Notes: generated by a model from the letters alone, not told the origin. 50,779 nt of DNA from Purshia tridentata (GCA_003254885.1 QANT01008531.1:1-50779); one strand, 5' to 3'. Positions 22,108 to 34,103 are shown, counted from the stretch's first letter. Translations and numbers: made by a program.

Positions 22108-23449
22108 AAATCACCTTCAATATTGCTGGTAAATCCTATATATGCTCAAGTTAACCCAGATTAGAAAAAAAGCTCAAGTTAACAAATACTTTATATTTAT
22201 TATAAATAAATAAAAACAAAGCCCAAGTCCAGCCCGAAATTTTCAGGCCACTGACCAGGCCCAACATGAGCCAACCCGCTTGTATAATGGCAAGGAATAA
22301 ATGCAATGAAATTGAAATCAATTAAGCCATCACAGCTTCAGTCTCTTTTTTAAATCGTCTATTTTCTAATTTCTCATATAAAGATCCAATATGTATAATT
22401 AAACTGTTATTCTAAATCATTAATTAAGTGGATTATTATTTTAATTTGTAGTGTCAAATTAACATATGACATAATATATTAGATATCAAGTAAGAGCATA
22501 TTATCATGTATACACATATTATTTTTTTTTCAAATGATATTAAGAATGGCAGTCCCTGTACATTGTGGGATCATGTAAGCTGGATTGGGTGTCTAATTAT
22601 TTGAATTGACAAACATGTTTAAAAAATGAAACATAGACTTTGGGAAGGAAAAATGATGCAAACATTCTTTATATCTCTGTTAAAATTGTGGATTTGGGTA
22701 AATATATAATAACAAACACAAAGGCATATTATGATTCGAATACCAAAGATTAGGCCGAAAAGGTTGAAGAGGTCATACCCTTTAGCTTTTGGCACACAAA
22801 ATGAGCACACTCAACCGAGCAGGTGTTTGCCAATTGGTTTAGCTAAAGGCCGGTGTCTTACTTGTGTCGGCCCAATATGAGTACATAACAAACTTTCTCG
22901 TGGATTCACATTTCGACAAAGCCATGCCCTAATGGCGCGGGTATGCAAATAACACTTCAAGACCCTGCAAGCATCGCAACATCTCTGTAATCACAAACTT
23001 GATCTTACACAGGTCTCGTCTCGCTCCGTTGTCGTTTCTTAAATTTAATTAAGTGGTACAAATATAACACAAACAAACGAGTCCGATTAATCTCAATAAC
23101 ATAATAAACGGGCACGAATATGAGCACGAAATAACTCGATTAACACTGATGATGATTCAAGTTGCCAAGCCCTATAAGTGCCGGGGCTTAAACTACAAGC
23201 ACCCCACGAACCTATGAGAGTATAAAAATTGTCAGCGTTACACGTCAGTATGTGGGCCCAACCTCTAAAAAGAAAATTAAATTAAAAAAGAAAGGAAAAA
23301 GAGTCAGAGTCCCCCAGTCCCACACCAACAACACGGAGCTAAGACCCAACGAAGAGAAAGAAGAAACAAAAAAAAAAAAACGAAAAACTGGAATCAACTC
23401 CACTTTCACCACCACCCCCTCACTGACCCACAAACCCAACCCCCCCTCA
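22108..23449. other. Intergenic DNA and distal promoter of the EAR-motif gene
   Basis: No supported gene. From about 22800 the GC content rises. The last few hundred bases, which include GGGCCCA (near 23255), are likely promoter of the gene at 23583. Confidence 0.5.
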
Positions 23450-23457
23450 TATAAATA
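23450..23457 (+). promoter_or_regulatory. TATA box of the EAR-motif gene
   Basis: TATAAATA lies 126-133 bases upstream of the ATG at 23583. A (CT)n microsatellite (23531-23557) lies in the leader between them. Confidence 0.6.
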
Positions 23458-23582
23458 TTTATAAACCCGTCTTTCCCAGTCTCTCTCTCATTCATTCATC
23501 CGCCACCCTCCTCTTTCTCTCTCTAACACGCTCTATCTCTCTCTCTCTCTCTCTCTAGACGGACTTGAGGTGCTTCTTCCAG

Positions 23583-26500
23583 ATGGTGCTCAAAGACGAG
23601 TGGATGAGAGCCGCAATATTCGACGACGAGCTCGTCGCCGAGCTACTCGTGCGCCTCAAGCAGTCCCAAGCTTCCGCCGCCGCCGTCTCGTCTTCGCTTC
23701 TGCTCCGCTCTCCGTCTCCGACGATGCAGGCAGCCGGCGTGCTTCCCCTCAGGTGGGGCCTCAGGTTGCCACGCACCAGGACCGCCTCCAGATGCGACGC
23801 CGTTTCGCTGCACAGGAACAAAGAGAAGCAGGGCGACGATTCCACCAGATGCAGCCCCACCACGCCGCTGTCGTGGAGCGGTGGCACCGCCTCTCCTTCC
23901 GCCACCGCCGACGGCTTCGAAGAGTCCAGCCGCCCTTCCACCTTCTCCTCCTCCGCCACCAGATCCAAGGTCCCTTCACTTTCTCTCTAAAACTCTCTCT
24001 GCTTTTCGTTTATTTGTGTTGGATTTCTCGCTAGCTGATCTCTGCTGTGTGAAGGCTCTTTTTATTCGTTGACCGAATTACCCACGGCGAGTGTTTGTAT
24101 TTACAGCCTCAGTGTTTTCAGGTGGCTGAGGCTTTCGTGTGTGTCCGTGGACAACTTTATGTTCTTACCATTTTTGTCCCTCTTCCTTCACCTTATTTAC
24201 CTCTGTCATCAATTTTCTCCTTTTTATTTTAATAATAATAATCTCTGGATTTGGAAACCGACCTTTCCGTTTCTCTATCGCGTTTCGTTTCGTTCGTTGT
24301 CGTCTCTTGAGCTAGCTGCTCAACCGCTCTCTCCTGCTCACATGCTGACGAGGTCAAACATGTCATTTCGCTCTCTGTGTTTCTTAGATTTTTCCTTTTC
24401 TGGTAAGCTCGCTGAACGGCGGTGGTTAACCGTCGGTGCTCACCGTTTATGGTGTCGTTTATTTTTGAATGACTAAAATGCCCCCCATGCTTTTTCCCAT
24501 ATTTTTCACGTGATGTAGCCAGATCGAGAGCTCCCTCACGTTTACGTCTTGCTCCTTTTGCCGGTCGCCTGTTGTTCTTGTTAGCCCTCCCTGATTTACA
24601 AAATTAGCCTTGGAAGTCCTGCACTAGAATGACTAAAATGCCCCCCATGCTTTTTCCCATATTGTTCACGTGATGTAGCCAGATCGAGAGCTCCCTCACG
24701 TTTACGTCTTGCTCCTTTTGCCGGTCGCCTGTTATTCTTGTTGCCCTCCCCGATTTACAAAATTAGCCTTGGAAGTCCTGCACTAGATACGTTTCTGGAA
24801 GGACACTTTCGTCAGTCCAAACTTTACCTCGCAGTAAAAACTGGGAAGCTTCCCTAAATCTTTACTCGATCTTTCTCTTCTGAACCTTTCTTTCATTTTT
24901 TGTTCGCGACAAAAAGTTAAAAACTAGCATCGCGTCGAGTCAAAAAGAGCACGAGGGCGTTTCGGTCATAGTAAAAAGTAGCGTGCGGTGACGTTGTGGG
25001 CCCTATCTTAGAGTCCTGGGGGGGCCCAAGGGGGCGGGAGTGAGTTTTGGGCTTAGGGATAGGTCTGCGTTCGGTTTGGTGTGGCGTTGTTAGTGGGGGT
25101 TGTGGTAATAATTATCCCCTGTGGCGCGGGTACAGATAGCATCGTCTCTTTGTCTCTCTGTCTGTTTCTGTTTCTTCCAACTTTGTTTTTCCTTTTTACC
25201 GGGTCATAATTTAATATACACTTCCTTGCACTTTTTGGAGATCCAGAAAAAGTACTCGGATGGTTGTGGTCCGTCGATAGGGGGATTGGGTTTTTGAGTT
25301 TGAAAATCTAATGGTGGAGAATAGTTTGGTGAGTGGTGATGGCTGTAGTCCTTGGGATATTTTTTAAAATTTAAAGAGTTAATAAATAAAAATATTATTC
25401 TTTTTGGGTTTCAAAGGGATTTGCATTCGGTGTGAAGGTTGCTCGAGTTGTCAGCAAGTGAGAGGCAATATTTATATGGATGCAATAGGGGAAGAAAGGG
25501 CATGTGACTTGTGAGCATGTCACGTGAGGAATAAAATAAGGAACTTGTCATGTATGGCCACGTGGACATTCATGAATAGAGAACCTGTATCTCTATGTGC
25601 ATATATAAGGTTGCCCGCTCATCATTGGGAATATGGAACCCAGCTTTATCTAAAAAGAGATGGTAAACTGGTAAAGGAATAATAGAGGTGGATACAGTGT
25701 TATGACTTGTGGGACTCGTGGGATCTACATCTACATGAGAAGTTTGAGTGAAAAAAATAAAAGAAAATTTTTTGGATTATAAATCATCTTCTGATGATGG
25801 TGAAGTTGGATAATTGAAAGTGGTTGATGTTTATAGGATGATGGGTGTTACTTGCTAGGTGCGAATATGGCCACTTCCATGTTCTTTTTCTTTCAAGGAT
25901 TATGGTGTTTATTTATTTATTATGGGTCTTCTTGTGTTCATGGGATGGGGATACAAGTTCAATTCAATCTGTACCTTTGTGTGTGTAGTGCCTGTGTTGA
26001 TCTGGCTTGTTTATGTGTTTCAATCTGTACCTCTTTTGCTGTTTATGAGAGTACTGAAGTTTGTTGCATGGATATCTCAGGGTACTGCTGCTTATGAATC
26101 TACCAGCACCACCACTGCCACCAAGAGGGCAAGGAAAAAGAAGGTGAACAAAAATGACCCTATTGCTTTAATTCTAGATTGATTTTGAATTGATAAGTAA
26201 GGGCTTTACAGATTGATTTTGAATTATTTTTGTAGTTACTGTCCTTTTCTAATCTGTAATAGACTTTTAACTTTTGTTTTGATCTGATCTTGGTTGTCAT
26301 TTTTCAGACGTATGCTGAGCTTAAAGAGGAGGAAAGTTCCTTGTTGAAGGAAAGGACGCATCTGAAAAAGGAAATAGCGACCTTCCAAGCAACTTTTAAG
26401 GAACAAACAGCCAAAAATGTGAACTTGAAGAGAATCAAGGTGATTCCACTGTTCTTTTTCCTATTTATTACTATTTTTCTTATATGATCATCCTATCTCG

Positions 26501-26976
26501 TGTATCGGCCCTTTTGTTTTTTACATATGTCAAGTCTCATAAGTATAGATTGGAGAGAATGATTTGCATCTACACTATGAATTGGTAGTTTATAGAGAGC
26601 ATTTGTGTAGGTCAATGTTAATATTATGATGCACCACTTAAAATTTATTATTCAATTTGTGAGCTTGTTTATGGCTTCTTTTTGCTGAATATCATATAAT
26701 TTTGGGTTGCAGCTTGACTTGAACTTGCATTCTGCAACAAATTTGAGATCACACTTTGATAGTGCAGAGAAAGCAATTTCCAGTCAACCCCATGAGAGAA
26801 TAGCCACAAGTGATGATCAACCACATCCACAATCGTATTTGTACAATGAAGAACACAAGATTGGTTCATCCCGGGACACTTCTTTCGTGCTGCCTGATTT
26901 AAACGTGCTGCCTGATTTAAACATGGCACCGGCTGAGGAGGAATCTGGTTCTGAAATGCTATACGGGATGAGCTGA
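23583..26976 (+). CDS. EAR-motif coiled-coil nuclear protein (281 aa, 4 exons)
   Basis: Exons are 23583-23969, 26081-26143, 26308-26439 and 26713-26976. All are phase 0, with GT-AG introns. The N-terminus MVLKDEWMRAAIFDDELVAELLVRLKQ is helical, followed by a Ser/Ala-rich, probably disordered region. Residues 144-150 (KRARKKK) look like a nuclear localisation signal. Residues 151-194 form a charged, Leu-spaced coiled coil without a bZIP basic region. Exon 4 opens with LDLNL (195-199), an LxLxL EAR motif, and ends with two tandem DLNxxP-type motifs (256-261, 262-267). EAR motifs recruit TOPLESS-type corepressors, so a transcriptional repressor or adaptor role is likely, but no DNA-binding domain is visible. 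I cannot name the gene. Intron 1 (2.1 kb) is unusually long and contains a tandem duplication. Confidence 0.82.
24467..24786 (+). repeat. 160-bp tandem duplication in intron 1 of the EAR-motif gene
   Basis: Copies at 24467-24626 and 24627-24786 start GAATGACTAAAATGCCCCCC and end AGTCCTGCACTAG, with only a few substitutions and an indel. Each carries a CACGTG palindrome (TTCACGTGATG), so the duplication doubles a potential G-box. Confidence 0.92.
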
Positions 26977-28303
26977 GGACAGCAATGGTCAAAAATTCCC
27001 TTTATGCTCTCAATGAAACAATGATTTGCCAGTGTAACATAGCACATGCCAAGGAGCTCTTCATAAGCACACTATAAGTAGAGTCAGTGTTCGAGTGAAG
27101 ATACAGATATAACCTGCTCTGGATCCCATTACTTGAGGTCAATGGGAGTTGGCTAGTTTAGTCATGGAGAATGTCTTGAGGGTGTGTAGCAAATTAACAA
27201 TCTTAGCCATTTAGGCTTTAGAGACTCTGTTTATTAAGCCACAGGTTCTCCTAGTTTTCTCCAAAAATTCTTTGGGTAAACCCTCATTACTTCCCATTTT
27301 GAATTTATTCAGTTCATAAATTGTATCATTCTTTGTAGGTAAAAGCGTTGTTGGACTCCCTCTTAATGTTAAATTGTTAAAGAGGTAGCTGAAATTCAAG
27401 TTAATAGTTTTAACAAAATCTTTTTAACAAGTGTCCATGTATTATTACTATTTTAACAAAATCTTTCCTTTTTTTGATAATTCTGCCAAATTAAACCATA
27501 AATTTTGATGTCGCATTTCGAAAAATCAGATGGGAATGGGTTGTCCTCTGGATAAGGACACATCTGGTTCCAGTTACAAGTCTTTTAATGGAGGTTGAAT
27601 CCTTTGTGCTTAGGATGTGATTCCTTGCTAAAGTAGGCAATGAATTAATGGATTGGATAGGGGTGGTCTCAACTATGTGGGACAGGCGACCCTTAAAGTA
27701 GAAAGTCATTATTTTCTTTTTCCTTATTTATTTATTTATTTTTAAATAGAGTCATTACTTGTTCATCCACAAAACCCACAGTGTAAGTAATGATGGACGC
27801 GTGAACTTGTAAACAAATTTGTAAATTCCAAAATTTTGAACCTCAATTCACCCCGCATCGCCTACAATATCATTTGATGGAATAAAACTTTAAAGCAATC
27901 AATCAATCATTGCCTCTGGTATTAGAGTTTATCTATGATTTAGAGTTTGTACGAACATACGTACAAATAAAACAATTTATAAATTTAATTGACTTAATAA
28001 TTAAAAATATTATTGTATGTCATGCGTGTCATATTTGTCCTTATCATTGATAATTTCCCTAGATTCAAGTTACAGATAGATAAATCTTTGCACATCATTT
28101 CCGTATCTCATGGCATGATGACAAACAGATCTTTAAAGACAAATTTTTTAACTGGAACAGTCTTGGTGAAAATCTTATGTTAAAAAGTGTTAAACCATTA
28201 GATTGGAATTTGTACTCAGATTATGCGTAATAGTAATTAAACTGCAATTGTACAAAAAATTCAAAATTGGAAAAAATCCAAAATCATTCATACACGTGAC
28301 GAC
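26977..28303. other. Convergent intergenic region between the EAR-motif gene and ALF4
   Basis: It holds the 3' ends of two convergent genes. 3' UTR sequence probably covers about 26977-27400 on the plus strand and a stretch below 28304 on the minus strand. Short open frames at 27211 and 27491 show no domain. T-rich and (TTTA)n tracts lie near 27720-27750. Confidence 0.5.
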
Positions 28304-31300
28304 TTATGTAGAATGTTTCAGCTTATCTTCAACAAGCTCAATACAGTGGTACAAAACTAATTCAACCGGATTTAAAGTACAAACTGCATCAACTGCAAGT
28401 TGATCACAATCATTCTTGGTCTCTGCCATTATGCCTGTTACTAGGGTACGTAGAGGTAGAAGCCACTCATTATAGGCTTTCTGTAAATTTCTTCGGGACA
28501 GCACTCCAGTGAAGTTGGTTTTTCCTGTGCCATTTTTCAGCAGAGTAAGAAATGAGAAACCCATGAACAAATATTTTCCTTCTATAAGGAAGTTAAGATA
28601 GATTCAATAGCATCGCTGTGATGTTCTCCACATTTGCTTTATTATTTCAACATGATATGTTTACCTGTTGATTCGGAGATTAATACAAATCGGTACAGGT
28701 TGAGTGCAGCCAGAACCTGTAGAAATAGTATAGAACTTGTCATACTATTTAGAAAAGCTTAACCAATAGGCATCAATAAGCCTATACAATCAGTTGCCAT
28801 ACACTACTAATGAATTCAAGACAAAGAAAAAGTATATTATTTATAAGGTTGAAGTTTAAAAAATTTGAAAATTTAGACTTGTTTTCGTTGCCTTCCATTG
28901 ACATTTCAGATTTGATCTCAAATATCTCGACAGAAACACAAACCTAGATACTCAAGGCTGACAGATATACTTCATGTCAGTACATTTAATGAGATGGAAT
29001 ACAGCTGCAATCGTGCGAGTGAAGAATATGTTCCACATAACATGGTACCAGTGTTGGCAGTGACGACAATATAATGAAAGAAATGAGAAAGGCAAAAAAT
29101 GCAGAGATTGAAGATTTTTATCGTGGCAGTTAAACAAGATTATTGGCACTACTGGGCAGGCTATATTAGGTCAACCTATGGTTGCACAAGACAAATCCTT
29201 GAAGGTTTTTTAAGAAGATAATTTTCCTAATTGTGGGATAGCTAAATTACCATAAAATCTATGCTACTGCAATCTATATTTGAAGCTTAACAACATAATA
29301 TATTCCTATATCGTAATATAGCTAAAAAAGAAATATTCATAAATCATAATATATTGCTATATCAAACACGAAGAATTCAGTATTATAAGTGATCAACAAA
29401 AATAATCACAAAAGAAATCAACAAAGCAAGTGGAAGAATTACCGCATCACTATGCTCAGGAAAGGATGGAGGTCCTCCCTTCGGGGGCCTCAGAATCAAC
29501 TCCACCAATTCAAGGACATTTGCAGTCCAAAACAATGTAAGTTGACGTGTTTTACATTCTGCCTGAAGAACTTCATCATTTCCTACTCTCTGGCTACTTT
29601 CCCTGTGCATTTCTCCTCTAACAATATCTAAAAGGATTGCAACCTATATAAAGTTGAAACACCCACATTAGGTAATGTAGCTTGAAGTCTAATTTGAACA
29701 GAAAATAAGGAATACATATTACAAAAAACTGGCTTAAAGGTTTTACCATAGAGGAAGAATCACTTTTTATGATCAAAGCCTTTAAAATGTCAAACCTCTG
29801 AGAACGTGGGATATCAGCAAGAATCTGGTTTTGAGTGGCAAACATAAGTAAGTAGTAATGGTTGTAAAGTAATCCAAACAGTTTATTCAGAACCAAATTA
29901 TGTAGAGTCATTATAAGTAAAAGGTTCTCACCAAATGACCATATGCTGAGATATAACTTGCAAATTAAAAATGCCGCAGACTATCTTGTATGTAGATTAT
30001 TAAACAAAACCAGCCCTAAGGTAACAATAATACAGATCCTCACCCTTTTAAATGCATCAAAGGCATTCCTCCTAATTGCTGTATCTGGTGTATATATGAT
30101 GACCATTTGAACAGCCTAAAATGTACAGTTCCCAGAAGATAAGAAAACAGATTACATTCTCTTCCTCCTTGATAAATAAGAAGTTTCTAGAACATATAAT
30201 GATGGCAAGAGTCAACCTGAAGAGCAACAAAAAGGCTAGGCACATAAGATGAGAAGTCATTATGTTCATCACACTGGGAGATATTTTCATCTGTAATGCA
30301 AAGTAAGAAATTGATGGCATGTTTTTTAAGTTCCCATGGGAGAGTGACAGAAGCTAGTATGTGCTTCAGCATGCCAACAGCTTGCCACCTTTTAATCTGG
30401 TTATTCCGAAGTCCATCCTTGACAGGAGTCAAATCCTCCTCAGCAGCCCTAACAACCTCATCAGAAGCATGGCCCCAGATCACTTCAATAAGTTAACAGA
30501 AAACAAGTTAAGCAATTGACAAAGTGTCAAGCTACATAAATTTGGTACAATAAGAAAAGGAGATATCAGCTTTGACAGACATAAACCTGAAAGAGATGCA
30601 CCACATTTGACATCGGAAAAACAACTCATATAATCATCTTCATCCTCTGAGAGAACAGAAACATCAAGGTCTAAATTGGATTACAAATAGAGTAAACTGT
30701 CATATTATACAGATTAAATGGATATTACCTCCAACAGCAATCCTAGTTATTTTATCAACGTCAGACCCAGTTATCATACCAAGATATGACAAACCACAAA
30801 ATGGGAAGAAATTAGATAGTTGCAAAGCAAAGGGCTGAGAACTTGAAACTTTGTAATTCATGCTTACAAGAGCCTGCACATCAATAGGGACTTTTAAGAC
30901 ACATAAACACTTATAAATTAAAAATAAAGAAGAATTTAAAAAGTAAATTAAAAAAAATCAAATTGGAGACGTGATATATAATAGTCTACTCTGGAATTAG
31001 CTCAGATGAAAAGGGACTTAAGACTGTATGGAGGTATGCCAACCATAATCTGCAAGACATAAAGACCAAGTAGAGCACGAAGCTTTTCATTTACTCCACC
31101 TTCCTGTTGCATGGAACAAAAAGATTATCAAAATCTAATTGAGAATATATTAAAAAATCTCATGAATAGCCCTAAATCAGGAATAAAATCATATCAAATT
31201 GTCACGGACCAACTTTATGCAAACTGCATGTATGGAATGAGCAATGGCCAAAGCTCCATCAAACAAATTCTTAAATTCTGTATCTTTATCTTTCAACTCC

Positions 31301-32236
31301 AAAGACCAGGCCTTCAAAACTCTAAGGGTAATAGGAGTTGCTTCTTTTACTTGCTCAAAGTGACGCCTCTGAAGGGAAATAAATACTGAAATTAAAAAGA
31401 CAAAAAAGTGACAAATGTAAGAACTTCTCACCCCTCAGCAGGTAAAAAATTGGCTGTGTCATCTTCAATGCACAATTCAATTCCATATATGACATACATA
31501 ATGAATCCGATAACAGTGTCACTGTTAGTTTGCTTAAGCTCATTTAAATTACCTTTTGAAAGCCCATTCAGAAGAGGCAAGACATAACCTGAATCCCTGA
31601 TTTTGTCACTTGGAGAACCCAATGCCTGACCCAATTACAATTAAAAATCATCAGAAGTAAAAAACCAACAAAACAAACATATGAAAAAAGTATCAAGTTG
31701 ATATAGAAAGCACCAAAAGGCAACACACCTCGCCAAGAATGGAAAGCATGTCTCGCGGATTACTCATTGATACAAAGCGATCGATAGTCCTCTGAGCGAC
31801 CTCCAGGCATCTATCAGAGACACCTCCAAACATGGACACTGCCTTTGGCAACTCAAAGGAGAGTGAATCAATGATCTCCTGCCACACCGACAAACAATTT
31901 ATTGAACACTTGAACACCCAAACTATACAATATACAATTACACAAATGAATTTGATTGAACACTAAACTATACAACATACAATTACACAATTGAATTTGA
32001 TTGAATGAAACCTGGTCCAGTGAAAGAGAAGACATGAATTCGTAAATTTGTGAGAGAGTTTGGAAGGCGTTGGTTTCTGCAGCTTCATTGTCTGGGTCTG
32101 ATAGAGCAGCGTCTAGGATTGAATTGAGGAAGTTGACGAGCTCTGAAACTGAACTTTCTGGTTGATCAACTGATTTCGACAGTGAGTTTAGGATCTCTTC
32201 GAGAAGGGGCGAGGACTGTTCCGGCTGGTTTGCCAT
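28304..32236 (-). CDS. ALF4: Aberrant lateral root formation protein 4 (ALF4), 626 aa, 13 exons
   Basis: Exons on the minus strand are 32236-32012, 31878-31729, 31625-31432, 31366-31210, 31103-31044, 30873-30729, 30646-30587, 30482-30217, 30115-30044, 29824-29747, 29643-29443, 28716-28665 and 28524-28304. They sum to 1881 nt in one frame ending in TAA. The product is a mostly helical ALF4/glomulin-type protein without enzyme motifs. Recognisable segments include IIDSLSFELPKAVSMFGGVS, RVLKAWSLELKDKDTEFKNL, an acidic EDEDDY stretch, and a C-terminal HCIELVEDKLKHS. In Arabidopsis ALF4 is needed for lateral root initiation and acts like glomulin by binding RBX1 and restraining SCF ubiquitin ligases, which affects auxin and gibberellin signalling. 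The start lies in a strong context (CACCATGGC). The exon 3 to exon 4 join is the least certain, because it needs an acceptor at CAGAG|GCGT. Confidence 0.9.
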
Positions 32237-33145
32237 GGTGCCACTGCTGCAAGTGTTGAAGCTACTAGAAGAAGATGATGAGCAGGTAAGCGTATTCTAT
32301 TCCAGTTCAGATCGACTAGGGTTTTGTTCCCAAACGAGCTCAAAAGGCGCGAATGCGAATACTGCCCTCTAGTCTGTTTGGTTATAGTGCTTCAGTTTTT
32401 TTGTTTAGTTTTTTGAAAAACTAGAATTCTTTCTCTCTTTTTTTGTGAAAAATTATAAATCTTTACATACTTTACAAGTTAAGAATATGAAAAATTAAAC
32501 TTAATTTGTATTTTTAAAGAGCTCACTACATTTTTTTAAAACTTGTTTTGAAGTTTAGATTTATGACAACAAAATGTTGTTTATTAAAAAAAAAAATTTC
32601 AATTATAAACTCAATTGGAATGAAAAAAATTACAATATAAATTAAGTTGTACCAAAGTTTTACAACTCAATTATATAAAGTGTATTAAAAAATGTGCAAT
32701 TTCATAAACTCAATTCGAATGAAAAAATTACAATATAAATTAAGTTGTACCAAAGTTTTACAACTCACTTATATAAAGTGTATTAAAAAATGTGCAATTT
32801 CATCCACAATCACTTAATATAAAAGATAACTACATTACTATAAATAATATATAAAGTGCATTACAAAGTGTGCAATTTCATTCACATGTGATTATTAAGG
32901 ATAAATGTCAATAATGTTGAGTAAGTTAGGACAAATTTACTTAATTTGGGTTTGAAACTCAAAGTTAAACTTATGAATGCAAGTAAGTTTGATTGGCTTG
33001 TGATAAAAAACAATATTTTTTAATCAAAATTCAACTTATTCATAAAAATTAAAATTTTGAGTTTGATTTGATTAAATTGTTTAAATTACACCCTAAAAGT
33101 ACAAGTGGTGTTGCTATTACATGTTTTAGATGATTTTTATACTTT
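32237..33145. other. Promoter-side spacer between divergent ALF4 and TRS120
   Basis: The 1.87 kb between the two divergent starts is AT-rich. About 100-150 bases next to 32236 are probably the ALF4 leader and core promoter. A 99-bp tandem repeat and a fold-back MITE occupy much of the rest. Confidence 0.5.
32607..32804 (+). repeat. 99-bp tandem duplication
   Basis: Copies start at 32607 and 32706 (AAACTCAATT.GAATGAAAAA) and end with AAAATGTGCAATTTCAT. They differ at only a few bases. A weaker partial echo (TATATAAAGTGCATTACAAA) follows at about 32850-32880. Confidence 0.85.
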
Positions 33146-33632
33146 GCATTCTTTCCCGGTTTTTAAATAAGGTTTTTTTATGAAAATACCACCTGGATTA
33201 TAAAGGGTGTGCTCTCATACCACCCAAATTTTTTTTTTTTACTATTTACTACCTGAAATTATCAATATGTGCTAATGTGACACTTATAGTCAAATTTTCA
33301 ATTAAACATTAACTTTTTCTCAAATTTCCAAATTTTGCCCTTAAAAAGTTTTTGTTTTTCTTAATTACACTTGAGAGCAAATTCGAAAAGCATTCTTTCC
33401 CGGTTTTTAAATAAGGTTTTTTTACGCAAATACCATCTGGATTATAAGGGGTGTGCTCTTATACCACCTAAACTTTTTTTTTTACCATTTACCACATGAA
33501 ATTATCAATATGTGCTAATGTGACACCTATAGTCAATTTTTCAATTAAACATTAACTTTTTCTCAAATTTTCAAATTTGCCCTTAAAAAGTTTTTGTTTT
33601 TCTTAATTACACTTGAGGGAAAATTCGAAAAT
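33146..33632 (+). repeat. 244-bp tandem duplication of flank plus MITE arm
   Basis: Copy 1 (33146-33389) and copy 2 (from 33390) both contain GCATTCTTTCCCGGTTTTTA followed by the left arm of the MITE. Since host flank and element arm are duplicated together, the duplication happened after the element inserted. Confidence 0.85.
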
Positions 33633-33782
33633 TTGAAAAAAAAATTGATGATTTAACAGAAAAATTGATTGTAGGTGCTACATTGGCACATATTGATAAT
33701 TTTAGATGGTAAATAGTAAAAAAAATTTGGGTGGTACGAGAGTACACCCCTATAGTTCAGGTGGTATTTACGTAAAAAACCC
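33171..33782. mobile_element. Mutator-type fold-back MITE with 9-bp target duplication
   Basis: The left arm (33171-, repeated from 33415) reads GGTTTTTTTA..AATACCACCTGGATTATA. The right end, reverse-complemented, reads GGGTTTTTTACGTAAATACC and ACCTGAACTATAGGGGTGT. Complementarity covers more than 100 bases per arm, including ATTATCAATATGTGC. TTTAAATAA flanks it at 33162-33170 (copied at 33406-33414) and 33783-33791. No transposase. It sits in the spacer between the ALF4 and TRS120 promoters. Confidence 0.85.
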
Positions 33783-34033
33783 TTTAAATAATGATAGGGT
33801 TTAGAATTAAAACTAGAAAAGTGTAATATTTACATATTGATGTTTGCACGTTGTAAATAAACAGTACAGTTTCCGGGAGTTGTCCAAGGACATCCCTGTC
33901 CCCAATCAAAGTCCTTATTATTCTTGCAGCCAAACACATTTCCCTCCTTTTAACCATCTTAATCCCAACTAACTGAAAAGCTCAGACACTGAGACCGATC
34001 TGTTTCTTCCTCAGATCGACATTTCCCCACTCT

Positions 34034-34060
34034 ATGCTCCGAATCCACCACCGCACCTAA
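34034..34060 (+). CDS. Upstream ORF in the TRS120 leader (8 codons)
   Basis: An ATG at 34034 opens an eight-codon frame (MLRIHHRT) ending in TAA at 34058-34060, 43 bases upstream of the main start. If the mRNA begins upstream of it, the uORF could reduce or tune translation of TRS120. Expression is not shown. Confidence 0.4.
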   Translation: MLRIHHRT

Positions 34061-34103
34061 ATCCGCCCCTCAAAACCCGACCCGCCCCACGATCCGCAGA
34101 AAA

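Noticed and set aside
23570..24034. Other long frames on both strands over exon 1 of the EAR-motif gene
   Set aside because: They are GC-driven shadows of the real exon, very rich in Arg, Ser or Trp. The chosen frame alone has an ATG after the leader and joins in phase to three further exons.
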